From Takakia lepidozioides (taxonomy: Eukaryota > Streptophyta > Takakiopsida > Takakiales > Takakiaceae): a DNA stretch of 64,000 nucleotides. Location of the stretch: contig CM060734.1 of the NCBI GenBank assembly GCA_030704615.1, positions 48,436,042 through 48,500,041 of the forward strand, read 5' to 3'. The notes under the pieces were generated by a model. That model worked only from the letters and a program-made list of their open reading frames with translations, had not been told where the DNA came from and searched no databases. Shown here one piece after another: positions 20,851 to 32,212 of the stretch. The translations under genes were made by a program, and so were the position numbers. Every line of letters begins with the position of its first letter. The stretch's first letter is position 1.

Positions 20851-21770
20851 CGATTCCAGCTCTGACGATGTCGCCATGCACCTCTTTGCTCTTTTCCAGG
20901 GCTGCCAGGCTTGCACACGCAATGCAATCGCACACAAACGTGATGTGGTCGGGCTTCATCCCTTCACACATCATTTGCTCATACGTCTCCAAAGCCTCCA
21001 TCCCGCGCCCTTGCTGTGCATACCCTGCGAGCATTGCACTCCACGACACCACATTTCGTTCAGCCATATTGTTGAACACCCCCTTTGCATCCTCGATGCT
21101 CCCACATTTGGCATACATGTCCACCAGGGCAGTGTTCAGGATCACATCTGGTACGATTCTAGCTCTGACGATGTCACCATGCACCTCTTTGCCCTTTTCT
21201 AGGGCTGCCAGGCTTGCACAAGCACTGCAAACACACACAAACGTGATGTGGTCGGGCTTCACCCCTTCCCCCATCATTTGCTCATAGGTCTCCAAAGCAT
21301 TCCTACCACACCCATGCTTGGTAAATCCTCCCAACATTATATTCCACATGATCAAAGATCGTTGAGGCATTCTATAGAACACTTGGTGAGCATCCATGAT
21401 GCTCCCGCACTTAACATACATGTTGACAAGGGTGTTGAGGAGAATAACATTTGGCGTGAATCCACTTTAGATAATGTGAGTTTGCACCTGCTTTTCAGCT
21501 TCCAGGCCTTTCACCTTGATGCACTTATGCAAGAGACAGACATAGGTATCTGAATCTGCTGAAATGCCTCCTTGGTTTAAAGTCTGTAGAGCCTCTGTCA
21601 GTCTGCCTGCCTCACAAAGCATCTTCACATTCCCATAAGTGCCAGAAGAGGCATTGTGGACTCCCTCTCTTGATCCACTTCCAGAAGCTGTGGTCATGAT
21701 TGAGGTGCCTGGTTTTATCAACTGTGCCGCTGCAGCTGCTGCCTTTAGTTGACCATCTACCCATGCAGGT
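20850..21770 (-). pseudogene. PLS-type pentatricopeptide repeat gene, truncated
   Basis: On minus: a start-like segment (IKPGTSIMTTASGSG), then repeats such as NTLVNMYVKCGSI, GVKPDHITFVCVCSACASL, NTALVDMYAKCGSIEDAKGV and RNVVSWSAMLAGYAQQGRG. About six PPR motifs of the organellar RNA-editing type are present. A frame change lies at about 21467. The 3' end is lost at about 20850 to a LINE fragment, so no E or DYW domain remains. Confidence 0.85.
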
Positions 21771-22420
21771 TTCTTGTGGCTATTGATCCACAGGGAATCA
21801 TAGGTAATCTTGTGCTTGAAATCAGGCCCTCTTGGAAGACTCTGTACCCACTCTCTATCCCTGCTCCTTCAGCTACCCATGCGTCTGCACAAATCATGCA
21901 TTCATCCTTGCCTTGCTGCTAGCAGCTGACAATAACAGCCTAGACACCCAACTTAGCTTATGACCCTAGTTGCATCTGCTACTCTTTATAATCTAACGGG
22001 CATTCACCTTTTTGCCTCGATTGTCTCACCATCAACTGGCGTCACAAAAATATCCATTCCACAGCTTCTCCTCATTTCTATTACATACTTTCATGTTGTC
22101 ACATTGGCAGTATCATGTCAAACTCACTCCAAACTAGATTCACTCAACCAGCTAACTTGCAGAATTCAACATGGAAATTTAGGGCCGATTCTGATAAGAG
22201 GGAAAAATAGGGTGAAATGTGTTGAAGGAGGTGCCTTCAGTAGAAGTGCCTGACTTTATCAATTGTGCCGCTGCTGCTGCCGCTTCCAGTTGACCATCTA
22301 CCCATGTAGGTTTCTTGTAGCTATCCTTCCACAGGGAATCATAGGTAATGTGGAGCTTGAAATCCAGCCCTCTTGGATGAATCTGGACCCACACTCTATC
22401 CCTGCTCCTTCAGCTATCCA
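21713..22420 (-). repeat. Tandem duplication of PPR 5' exon region
   Basis: The stretch translating on minus to KITYDSLW...WVDGQLKAAAAAAQLI (21713-21880) is repeated at 22252-22418 (HITYDSLW...WVDGQLEAAAAAAQLI), about 540 bp apart. Flanking sequence (CATTCACCTTTTTG..., CAGCTTCTCCTCA...) is also repeated at about 22000 and 22540, and a partial third copy lies near 22790. Confidence 0.8.
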
Positions 22421-23199
22421 TGCCTCTGACAGCCTAGAATTCTACCAACAAACACCCCAACCATACTGGTGTGGAGCTCTTCCCCAAAACACCCCAACCC
22501 TACTTATCACGATCTGAAATGCATCTGCTTCTCTCTGTAATCCAACAGGCATTCACCTTTTTATCTCCATTGTCCCACCATTGACTGGGGTCGGAAAGTG
22601 TTCACCCCAAAGCTTCTCCTCACCTCTATTATATGTTTTTGGATACTTCCCTGCTGCCAGACTGGCAGTAACTTGCCAAAGTCACTCCAAACCACCACAG
22701 ATCTACCCAACGACCTAACTTACAGAATTCAATATGCATCTTGCGGCCGAGTCTGATGAGAAGAAGGTGCCCTCACCACATTGTCCTTGACCTTGTATCC
22801 TGACCCATGGAGGATTTGACCGACCATCAACCCAAAAGGACCTCTTGTGTGTGTTGCTTGTGTCTATAGTCAGGTAATGTCGGATTGGTCTATGAGATCG
22901 AACCACTACAGTGCAGTTGAGTAGGTAGAGATTGAAAAATGCCTGCTAAGACCAAGCCAACTCTCCCAAGAACGGCGAGCTTGCTTCTCCTCGTCTCGTC
23001 TCCTCCTCCTCTTCTCCTTCCTGCATCATTTACTCAACGCCTCCATCCCACGCCCCTGCATATCCTGCTATCATCGCGTTCCATCCCTCGGCTAAGTGGT
23101 GTGGCACAGGAGACAAAACACCAAGTCCCAGCCCTCCTCTCTGTTCACGATTACCCTAATGGACAACCTTATTAGCAACTTTTTAATTTTTTTAAACCT

Positions 23200-23551
23200 A
23201 ATGGGCAACCTTACTAGCATTATATGTGCCTTCAAAATGACACGTGTAGTGATGTAGTCGTATAAATAGAGCTGTGAAACCATCTTCAGTCATGGAGTCA
23301 TAAGATTCCATGAAACGTCGTCCACGTGTAGTCAAACATATCACACTAGTCATATAAACCATCCATGTCATCATGGTCAACAATGTTTGACCAATGCTCC
23401 CTAACTTTCCGGAGTCATGTAGTGATATCCATTACTACAGAGTCATAAAACTATGACTGCAACGCATTTCAGCGCTCTGTAGTCGTCTGCCTAGTGTAGT
23501 TTTTATGACTCCGCCAAAGCCGTAGTCCTAAAAACGCTCATCTTTTGTAGT
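23200..23551. mobile_element. Terminal fragment of a CACTA-type transposon
   Basis: Read on minus from 23551 the sequence begins CACTACAAAAGATGAGCG, the hallmark start of CACTA ends. Inside there are repeated GTAGTC and GAGTCATA words typical of subterminal repeats. The other end was not found, so the element is truncated on its left. Confidence 0.6.
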
Positions 23552-23971
23552 GCAGCTTCCCGGGAGGACAAGGGTCTGACAGAGGATCCACCCTCAATTT
23601 GAGCACCATCGCCTCGGAAAGCCTTCAATACTCCGACTCACTGCTGATCCGGAGGGTTCTTTTACGGGACTTGAGGAACCGATGACGTCGTCAGCATCTC
23701 CTTGAACCTGCCAAAGAGACATAATCATAAATCCGGGAGTGCACGAATGTGAACCTCCACTGAACAATGGAGGTCACTAGATATAGTCATGTCCCCGTAT
23801 AAAGGCGTGTATTAGAGTCTTGGGATTGCCCGGAATGTGCGTCAAGAATTCATCTGAAAATGAGTCAAAATAAAAGTACCATATCTCACGTGTGTGATCA
23901 CAAAGAAATGAAAAACAGAAACCATGAAGATATTCAATAGCTCGAGTGAGATGGGATTGATCAAAAATAAT

Positions 23972-24690
23972 TTATTTTGAAGCATCATATCTGAGACTCT
24001 TAAAACCGTTGTCCTCAATAAAATCCCAGAGTGGGCTAAACTTGGGATCGTTTGAAACATTTGGAAAAAGACTCAACCCTATCCTTTTTTTCCTAAGATA
24101 GCTTGAAACAGTGGGATGTTTCCTCATTCCAAACAAATAGGTCTGAAGAACCTTGAGAAGATAGCAACCATCGGTCTCCACGATCTGGAACGGTTTGAGA
24201 ACAAGACATGAGTCGGGCGGGTTCAACACACACTTGATGGCGGTGTCGTCAATGAGCAGAGTTATACTCTTGGTATATTGTCCACCAAAACTCTGTCAGA
24301 CCTTGACCAGTGGCTTCAAAAACAAAGGAGGAGGGTCCAATCCTGATTTGAATTGAGGGTGAACCGAAGTAGGACATGAAATACAATCCTCTTGAGACAT
24401 AACGAAGGCCGGTTGAGGTAGACCACGAAGCAAAAAATCCAGGATGGGCTGCAAGTTCTTGTACATCATAGAACTCCAAATCCCTAACCGGAAGTGTTTG
24501 TGCAACTCTGTCCACACTTCGCGATATTTCTCCCGTCTAAAGACAAGTCGGAATCCGACAAGAGCTGGAATTCTGTAGTCCGATTCTGAGAACCGGAGGA
24601 CATTGTAGCTCTTTTGGTGCTTCAAGATTTTGCACAAGACTCCATTCACGTCAAAAATAATCAAACGCAACCCTTGCGCAGGAGGAGAAA
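23972..24690 (-). CDS. Second FCP1-type HAD phosphatase domain
   Basis: On minus: LRLIIFDVNGVLCKIL (about 24670; motif I DxNGxL as in plant FCP1-like proteins), LGIWSSMMYKNLQPIL (about 24490; motif II), a frame change near 24290, LLIDDTAIKCVLNPP (about 24230; motif III/IV), then a helical tail. FCP/SCP phosphatases dephosphorylate Ser/Thr, classically the RNA polymerase II tail. The second Asp of DxDx is Asn here, so activity is uncertain. It is probably the C-terminal part of the same protein as 24824-25721. Confidence 0.7.
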
Positions 24691-24823
24691 CATGTGCTCC
24701 AATCTGTCAGAGAGTCATTCATACTTAGGATGATAAAAGGGAACAATACAATGCATTGGAAAAACCAACACCAGGCAAGTGAACCAGAACGTCCACTGGA
24801 CAACCGAGGTTCACCAAACTCAA

Positions 24824-25721
24824 TTAAAATATTTTATGTCCCAATGCAGCGGCACACAACTCGTGATTGCTAAGGAGCTTCTGCCACCTATAATCAAAGT
24901 CTCTAAGAAATTTGACCGCTGGGTCATCCTCGAAGAAATCCTTCGTAACGCCGAAAGGATGTAGCTCGTTGAATGGCATGACATCCATCCCCGATAACCG
25001 GAACATGTTAAGGTGAGGCTTGAGCTCTTCCAGTAGAAATTTATCTCTGTCAGGGTCAACGCGCGCCTTATATTTTGGAAGGAAGATGGTATGTCCTAAC
25101 GGGTTCAAGTAGGACTTGTACATATTGTCTACAGTGTCGATGAGGAGAGTATTGGAGTTGTAAGCTGTCGGATCTTCCTCAGTGAAAATGACGTAAAGAC
25201 GTTTAAAGTAGATGGGATTTTTGGGAGCTTTGGGCCATTTTTCGTTGAATGTCGATCTATGCATGACGGAATTCTCACTGCTGTAAGTTCTGACCTGGGA
25301 ATAGTACTTCCCGAACACGGCCTTGGCGATAGTCTCGACGTTCATTTCAGGTCCAGTGTTCCAAAAACAAACGGCAAACTTTTTGACGGCCCACTTAACG
25401 AATTCGTCAAGACCGTTTCGTGTAGCTAACTTGAATTTCCCTGCGGAGATACAAGGCTGGGTGGCAGGAGGGGTTTTCTTTCCATCCTTTAGGAAAACCT
25501 CACAAAGGTAACCAATGTCCAGAACCAGGACGTAGTATCCTGGCCAGCACCCGTTCGGTCCCCAAGGAAGGGAATGCAAATTGTTTGGATTGACAGAAAG
25601 GGAATAGTCGACTGGAGGGTAATGCATGTTGTCCTGTGGAATAACGGAAGAGTTCATTATTAATTTCAATTTTAGAGATCCCAATGTAGACAAACGGAAG
25701 AATGGAGTTGAAATCATTACC
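24824..25721 (-). CDS. First FCP1-type HAD phosphatase domain
   Basis: The exon starting at 25634 follows an acceptor (ATTCCACAG) and reads YYVLVLDIGYLCEVFL (motif I position), FVKWAVKKFAVCFWNTGPEM (motif II position), FKRLYVIFTEEDPTAY, NTLLIDTVDNMYKSYLNP (acidic motif III/IV), and runs on to a stop at 24824. The upstream exon ends at 25721 before GTAATG. Motif I has DIGY instead of DxDx, so the nucleophile-helper Asp is absent. Two FCP1-like domains in tandem, both with altered motif I, suggest a derived or binding role. Confidence 0.7.
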
Positions 25722-26331
25722 ATTTTTTGGGGCGGCTGCTGAGATCCCTGGGCAGGCTGCTCTTCCTCTTTCCCATCTCTACGGCAAACGTTATCGTCCT
25801 TCTCTGTGGCACTAAATGGCAACCTCGACTGTCCAGTGGAGGTAACTTGTATGACCGGCTCAGATAGAGCAACAGTGATTGTTCGATCCACTCTTCTCTT
25901 CATCGTCTCAGTGTCGATGGAGTCGGTCCTCGTGTGTTTGATCTCCTCAGACGTCGTTTCATGAATCTACATGAAATTAAAGAATCCCACGGATGAGGAT
26001 TATGATGGTCCAAATTGATCCGACAAAATTACCGAATTGAGTAATACCGAAGATGAGACTGAAAGACCAATAATATGAAATAAGAATAAAGCCAATGTTT
26101 TACCCGAATCGGGATCTGTTGTTGGATTACGTGCTTGTGTTGTTCTGTCTCTTCTCCCTCCCAACGAGTAGGAGGATTCTCTGACTCATTCCCTGCAGAT
26201 GGCAACGTCCACTGGACAGTGGAAGGTTACTTGCGGAACCAGCTCAGGTGACCTGGCCCTCACTATCAGATCCACATGTCTCTTCACCGTTTGAGTCTCC
26301 TTTGAGCCTTTTCTTGTGTGCGTCATTTCCT
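25722..26331 (-). CDS. Duplicated linker exons upstream of the FCP1 domains
   Basis: Two exon-like segments resemble each other: EMTHTRKGSKETQTVKRHVD (about 26331-26190, acceptor AATTGCAG) and IKHTRTDSIDTETMKRRVDR (about 25960-25780). Both go on to a V..V(T/P)..(T/S) stretch containing a copy of the GAACCTCCACTG palindrome at the same relative place. This looks like a tandem exon duplication that carried the palindrome with it. No domain is recognised. Confidence 0.5.
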
Positions 26332-26554
26332 GCAATTGGGATTCTTGGATCTACAAGAAAAGTTATCCAAATCGGTTAGTGGTTGTCCACAAAGGTGTGC
26401 GAACGGAAATATGTGTCCGGGTGGAAATATGTTTTATTCGGAAGTCCAGAAAAACGGATATGGAAAAAACATTGGGATTATGTATAATTACAATATTATC
26501 ATATTGTATTCAGAAGTGTGTACGAATAAAAATTCACTAATTGTCATTCGTTAC

Positions 26555-27176
26555 CTACATCCAGAACCACTTCCTGGGTGACATTCTGGGACACCAGCTC
26601 ACGACGATCGTTAACGGATCCGGTGACATAATCAATGGCTCGTCACCTTCCACAGGTTTGAAGCCTTGACCGAGGGTTTCAACTAACTCCGTCGATGTCG
26701 CTTCTTGTCCCCCTGGAGAAGTCGGATTCTTATTCGTTGTGTTATCGGAACTGGAGGAAGAGCTGTTCAGATTGTGTACATCTTCTGGCACAACGCATTC
26801 TTGGGTATTTGGAGTACTACCTAGATTATCCAACCGGTATTTTTCCTGGCCCTCTCTTTCCCTTTCCCACATTAGCCGCATTTGCCCCTGGTCTCTGTTA
26901 ATGATTTCCATGTTCTCATCTTCGTCTTTCTCCTCCTCGCCGTCCTCTTCTTGTTTCTCCTCCATTTCCTCGTCCTGATCCTTGTCGTGTCCTTCGTCAT
27001 CATCTTCTTCGTCCACTTCGTCATCCTGCAGTGAGTTTACGTCATCTCCGTCTCCTGCGATAGTCTGATTGTCAATCTGGAGCGTCTTGAAATAGGCCTC
27101 CACCTTGCTTCTACAAAATTTCTTTTTCATTACAAAGTTTATGTCGAGCACACGAATATTTCTTTCCTGCAATGAA
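26555..27176 (-). CDS. Acidic exon of the minus-strand gene
   Basis: Bounded by acceptor TTTCATTGCAG (exon start 27176) and donor GTAACG after 26555. It reads RNIRVLDINFVMKKKFCRSK and then a long acidic run of D and E, followed by Ser/Asn-rich sequence. Likely disordered. No enzyme motif is visible. Confidence 0.5.
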
Positions 27177-27460
27177 ACCAAACAATGATATCAAAATAAA
27201 TCTAACACCAACCATCGAAAGATTGAAAGGGTTAGGCTTTCTTTTGAGACAACTAGCAAACACACCAAACTCCTGAATAACAAACACCCAAAACACCCAC
27301 AACTCCAATAACATGAACCTCCACTGCCCAGTGGAGGTTAACAAAATAAAAACATTCAGACACAGGTTAAACACGCTATTCCGACAACATAAATAACACG
27401 AGAGTTAAATCCGGCAAACTGAAAACACAGACAATTCCAAGATGCAGAATCCACTTACAA

Positions 27461-28543
27461 GCAGAACGTATGTCATTGCCAGTCCTTCAAAAATGTTCAC
27501 ACAAGACATTCCGTCCCTGCAAAAAAGAAAGACCAGGTGTTCCAATCAGGAAATGCTCCATGCTGTTGTCGATCATACCACTGAAATGCTAAGTCCCGCA
27601 AAGTGGCAGGGAATATCGTCAACCAACAGAATTCCGTCCTGGCATTATTAGCAATACAAGCTCTGCTTGCACGACAAGACATACTTCTTGAAGGCAGCAG
27701 TCATTGGCTGCGTCTCCATATTCATCTTCTGTTTGCTTACAATGTAGTCGTTCCCGAGCCGATCTCGAAAAGTTACAAACTCAGCTTTGTTGAAGTTGCA
27801 TTTTTTTTTTCACATCATGCCCCTCCTGTTTGGTATACGGTTCCTGGTTCTGTTTGCTCCTCCGAGGCCACCCTAAGACTTCCATTACATCGTCGATAAT
27901 AAACCGTCGCAATTTCATTTGGTCAATATACGCGCTCATTGTGTTTTTGGATTTGTCCACGCCCTTGAATTTCATTCCCCGAATGCAAATGTCTCTGTTT
28001 AGGATTTTCTCCGCCACTCTTTTCAACTGCCTACTATTAAGTCCTTGCAGTTTCGCGATAGCGGTTTTATTCAGCGGTAGCTGTTCACCCTTGCACTGAA
28101 TCCCGAAAATATCAATAAGCTTCCCTTGTTCCCACTGTTTGAAAACCTCCTCCCACAGGTTCCATACGTCTTCGTCACAGAGAACCAGAACCATGGCCTC
28201 CTTCACGCTACTTCTGCGAAACAATCAGGGCCAAAGTTAGACATTTCATTCGATATTTGATATTAATTTTTGAGATGAAACAATAGTCACAACTATCATG
28301 TCAATTATACTATACTCCAAATGATGATTCGATTGCCAATTCATCTCCGTCCATCTTGTTGTGCCTTGTAATTTGAAGCTCTTTCTGTAGTGTCTCCTGC
28401 TTTGGAATGCGGTGCTCCTCCAAGTCAAATTTGTCCAATCTGTTCATGTTCTCCAGCAGGAACAGTTCCAAGAGTGTACATAGAAAATCCTTGAAAAACC
28501 CAATGAGCATGAAAAGTTTTGGAAGCGTTCTCCGCAACATCAC
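27461..28543 (-). pseudogene. Middle exons of the minus-strand gene, frameshifted
   Basis: Exon 28543-28310 (FMLIGFFKDFLCTLLELFLL), exon 28214 downwards (EDVWNLWEEVFKQWEQGKLI, LNSRQLKRVAEKILNRDICI, AYIDQMKLRRFIIDDVMEVL), and a short exon 27519-27461 between TTTTTTGCAG and GTAAGT. A ten-base homopolymer at about 27801-27810 shifts the frame. The other frame continues as FVTFRDRLGNDYIVSKQKM. No family is recognised. Confidence 0.45.
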
Positions 28544-28880
28544 GTTTTCATAATCATATGATGTTTTAAGTATTTTTGCGGCACATTTGCGGAATTGTTA
28601 CAGGTGGAGAACATAAATAGATTGGGAAAATAAGAGCTAGACAAGCACCTCATTACCAAACAAGACACATTACAAAAGACCCCATCATGTCAAATTTCCG
28701 AATGCTGAACCATTCCGCTCGTTCATAGTAGCACCCTCCCTTATGAGGCTATTTCTGTAGTGTCTCCTGCTTCGTAATGCGGTGCTTCGTAATGCGGTCT
28801 CCGTTCGTCACATTAAATCCGAGCTTGAAAATATTTTAGTTCTCTAGCAAAAGGAACAGAAAACACAATGAATCATTTAC
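28544..28880. other. Intron-like spacer
   Basis: Non-coding in both strands. It repeats the phrase TTTCTGTAGTGTCTCCTGCTT found at 28384, which suggests a short local duplication. Confidence 0.4.
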
Positions 28881-30152
28881 CTTCCATTGTCTAGTCTCCG
28901 ACTTCGTTGTGTGATCGTTGTACTTTTTCGGCCTCCCCCTCAGCTCGAAGAAATTTCGGGCATGTGCAACTTTCTCGGGAAATGTTGTGTCAAATTTCTG
29001 CGCCTTATTCGGGTTGTTTAGGAGCTTAGATAGCTTCACGAGCCTCATCAGATCCTTTGACCATATAATCTTTGAAGGCCAGTCAGTGTAGTACTTCTTA
29101 AGATTGTCGTCGTCTACGTCTTGCACAAGTTCCTGCGACAGAATTGAATAAGGTCAGAAATGATATCGACCTAACAAGCATGTTGTTTAAAGTTCATGAA
29201 CCTCCACTGTCCAGTGGAGGTTCATGTTGTTACAAAATTTGAAATTTGTTGAGAAATATACCTTGGCAGCAATGATCGTGTGTTGTCCACCGATGACGAA
29301 GAATCTGGAATTTTCCACCTCGTTCCAGTTTCGAGGTTTCGAATTAGAAACCTCCATAGGCTTCTCGGGGTTTACGGGAATCAAATAAACTGGATGTTTG
29401 GAGTCGAACACCCGGAGCTGGTAAAGACGCGCTTTGACTTCGTCTTTGTGCTTCACATTTAGGGGCCTGTACACCATATCCCTGGGAGCAAGCTCCATCA
29501 TGGAAACTTTGACGTCCTGGGTCGCCTCAAACTCAAGGCTTGTAGTCTTGCTCCAGCCTCTCTAGCATCTTCTCACACTTCTCTTTGTCGAATATCTCTG
29601 CAGCCTTAGGTTTCTTGTTATCTGTCATGAACGAGGGATCCATCTCCTCCTTTTGTTTCTTCTTTCCCCTGATGTCCCGGCTTCATTCTCATCACCACTA
29701 GCATCAACGGATTTCCGTTTCCCTTCTTTGGCCTCCCTCTTGCAGCCTCCTCCTCCCGGGTCTTTGCAATCTCCTTACCCTTTAGGTAAAGCACATCCAA
29801 GAAAATACCCCAAGCCATGCAAAATCCTTCATCTGTAAATTGAGTACCCTCGTCGCAAATATATGTGAACCCCGCCCTGATGGACTCTCTCATCATGGCC
29901 TTCCTTAGAATTCGTACCTCCAGTTTGAAGCCAAACGTTCTGGGAAATCTACCATCTTCCATCATGAACATTACCAGCATCGGAAATTCCACCTCCATCT
30001 CCAGCTCTACGTCGACCACATCTGCATATTTGAGCTCGGCGACCTCTGCACCAATCTTGTATTGGAACCGGAACTTATGGTCCGGAGGTGTGCCAACGGG
30101 TACAATGCCCCATTCTGTGATCTCCGGGTTGAGCTCAAAAATTGCCAAGTGA
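28881..30152 (-). CDS. ParB-like domain protein of the second element
   Basis: On minus, an exon down to about 29618 (HKFRFQYKIGAEVAELKYAD) ends in basic sequence. After a frame change near 29540 comes MVYRPLNVKHKDEVKARLYQ, HPVYLIPVNP and SRFFVIGGQHTIIAAK, closed by donor GTATAT at 29262. An exon 29132-28881 (acceptor GTCGCAG, donor GTAAAT) follows with LVKLSKLLNNPNKAQKF. The order (R-P...P-hydrophobic...GGQHT-x4-AK) fits the ParB/Srx fold, where the GxHR loop is central. Here Gln-His-Thr replaces His-His-Arg-like residues. It is probably one transcription unit with the FCP1 domains. Confidence 0.55.
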
Positions 30153-30579
30153 TCATTCTTGAAATTCGGAGATTTTCGATAAACAAAAGAACCTCAGATA
30201 GGTTTGCACATTCCAACAATACAATTCCTTGGGGTGATGTTGTTGTGCACAGAACAAACCACCTCTGTCGTTAGACACATATCATAACAACCATACAAAA
30301 CTCCCATGACAGTAACCTCCATTGTCCAGTGGAGGTTCACCAATTCACATGCTCATAGCTGATAGATAAAAGGATCCAATTCATGAGAGAAAAAAGATAT
30401 CACTCATAAGAAGGAAAAAAAAAATTATTCAGAGAAGGCTCGTCTTGCCATTCAATACATCATGCGGTCTCAAAATTGTTCGAATAACGAATACCCAATA
30501 TCTACAAGAACTCGATATTCTTTTGTAAGATGAGGTTCATCTTTTCATTTTCTTATATCTACAATAACTACAGGAGGCT

Positions 30580-31163
30580 CTCTCGAATCATCCTCAAGGT
30601 TTCGGGGGAGTACTCTCTAGGGGTATATGTCGGAGAATCTCCAGAGATGTATTCTGGAGAATGTCCAGGGACGTACTAAGGAGAATCAGCAGGGACATAT
30701 TCTGGAGAATTTACAAGGATAGATATTGCATACTGAGGAGAGTGAGGAGTGTATCCGGGAGTGGACGGAAGGACGGATCCCGGGTACTGTTCACTATCTC
30801 CTACAGAAATGTCATTATTTGAATCAGACTGAAGATTGCACTCATCACTTTCATCTTTCTCTTCCTCTGTTTCCTCCGTTGTCTCCCGTCGAATAAGTCC
30901 CTCGAACATTGATTCGTCAGTGCCCGGATTTATGAAGGTTTGCACGTCAGGCCCACATCTGATATTTCATTCTCAGATCTCTTCTGGAAGGTTTTTGTTT
31001 TCGATACAACCAGTGATGCGTCTTGGTTTTCTGCTTCGTTGATACTTACTGGATTTTGTCTCCTTGGCCTCTTACAGATGTTGACGACGGTCTCAGAACC
31101 ATCTTTGGCCACCGTGTGCACTCCTACGCCCCTTCTTTTTATAATGACAGAACAAAAAATCAA
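30580..31163 (-). CDS. Acidic/CTD-like N-terminal region of the minus-strand gene
   Basis: It reads GVGVHTVAKDGSETVVNICK, then in an overlapping frame (change near 30940) FINPGTDESMFEGLIRRETT with an acidic run, and ends in repeats: YAISILVNSPEY, VPADSP, YVPGHSPEY, ISGDSPTYTP, REYSPE. A TAG interrupts the repeats at about 30676. The Y-x-P-x-x-S-P spacing recalls RNA polymerase II tail heptads but is not canonical. Confidence 0.45.
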
Positions 31164-31870
31164 CGCAGGGGAGGCACCGACATAAGTCTATCTCAATACA
31201 TCCTTATGTTGTGCCTTGGCATAGTAACACGCAGGAACCTCCACTGGGCAGGCGAGGTTCGTGTGGTTTGTCCTGCCGGAGTTTATGGAGGTCTACTAGA
31301 GGTCTAATGGTCTACGGAGATTAGTCTACTAGAGTAGCCTAGGCCCGAAGAAAAACCCGTTTTCAAATCTCGGAAATTCGGAAAAACAATCACAAAAAAC
31401 CATGATCCTAACCCACCATAACCCTAATCCATAACCCTAATAATCCAGCAGCACCAGTAAACCAGGACCACAAACCACCCGTACCAACCACCATTACAAA
31501 CCACCATGCAAACCACCAGCAGAGAAACAGCAATGCTTTGAAACACCTCAACAGCTTTAATCAATTCAAACTAATTGAAACAATTTTGGAACCACATGAA
31601 TTGAAATGAGATGCTCCGCAGCAGACAAGACATCACACCCACGAAACTTGGCATGCAAGAAACAAATGGTGCTCTATAACCTCTGGAACGAAAGCGAGTG
31701 AGGAAGAGAAGCAAACCAACAGCGATGTGGGCGATGCTGACCAACAAAAGCAACAGCAAAACAAAAAGAAAAACAAATCAACAAACTGATCAAAGAGGGA
31801 ATGAGAGAATGACATCAAAGCGAGCAAGAGAGAATGACATCAAAGCAGATGCGTAAACGAGAACATTACC

Positions 31871-31888
31871 TGCTGGATGCGTGAGCCA
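31871..31888 (-). CDS. Possible first coding exon of the minus-strand gene
   Basis: ATG 31888 reads MAHASSR up to a perfect donor, CATCCAGCAG|GTAATG. It lies about 300 bases downstream of a minus-strand TATA box. The link to the downstream exons is inferred. Confidence 0.35.
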
Positions 31889-32200
31889 TTTCGGTGCCCC
31901 TGCTGCTGACTTGAAACCCCTGACCCTTAAGCTTCCACCGCTCCCTTACGCTCTGCTTCCCTCCCTCTCCTGTCTGCACTTAAATCCGTTGTCTACTTCC
32001 TTTCCTCCACTGCACTCTCACGCTGCACTGAACTGCACGCTCTCATCTCTCAGCTCTCACGGCTGCACAACACGCTCTCTGCTCTTCACGCTATCCCCCC
32101 TTCAAAACTCTCTGTTTTCTAGCGCTAGTCGGTCTTACCACTTTCCGCAGCGCTTCCGCGTACACAATGGAGTGACAAAAGGGTGGGCTGAACGACCACA

Positions 32201-32212
32201 CCCCTTATATGG
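32201..32212 (-). promoter_or_regulatory. TATA box for the minus-strand unit
   Basis: CCATATAAGGGG on minus resembles a core promoter. The first exon candidate starts about 310 bases downstream. Confidence 0.4.

Noticed and set aside
26880-27050. Plus-strand Ser/Phe-rich frame
   Set aside because: Shadow of the acidic minus-strand exon.
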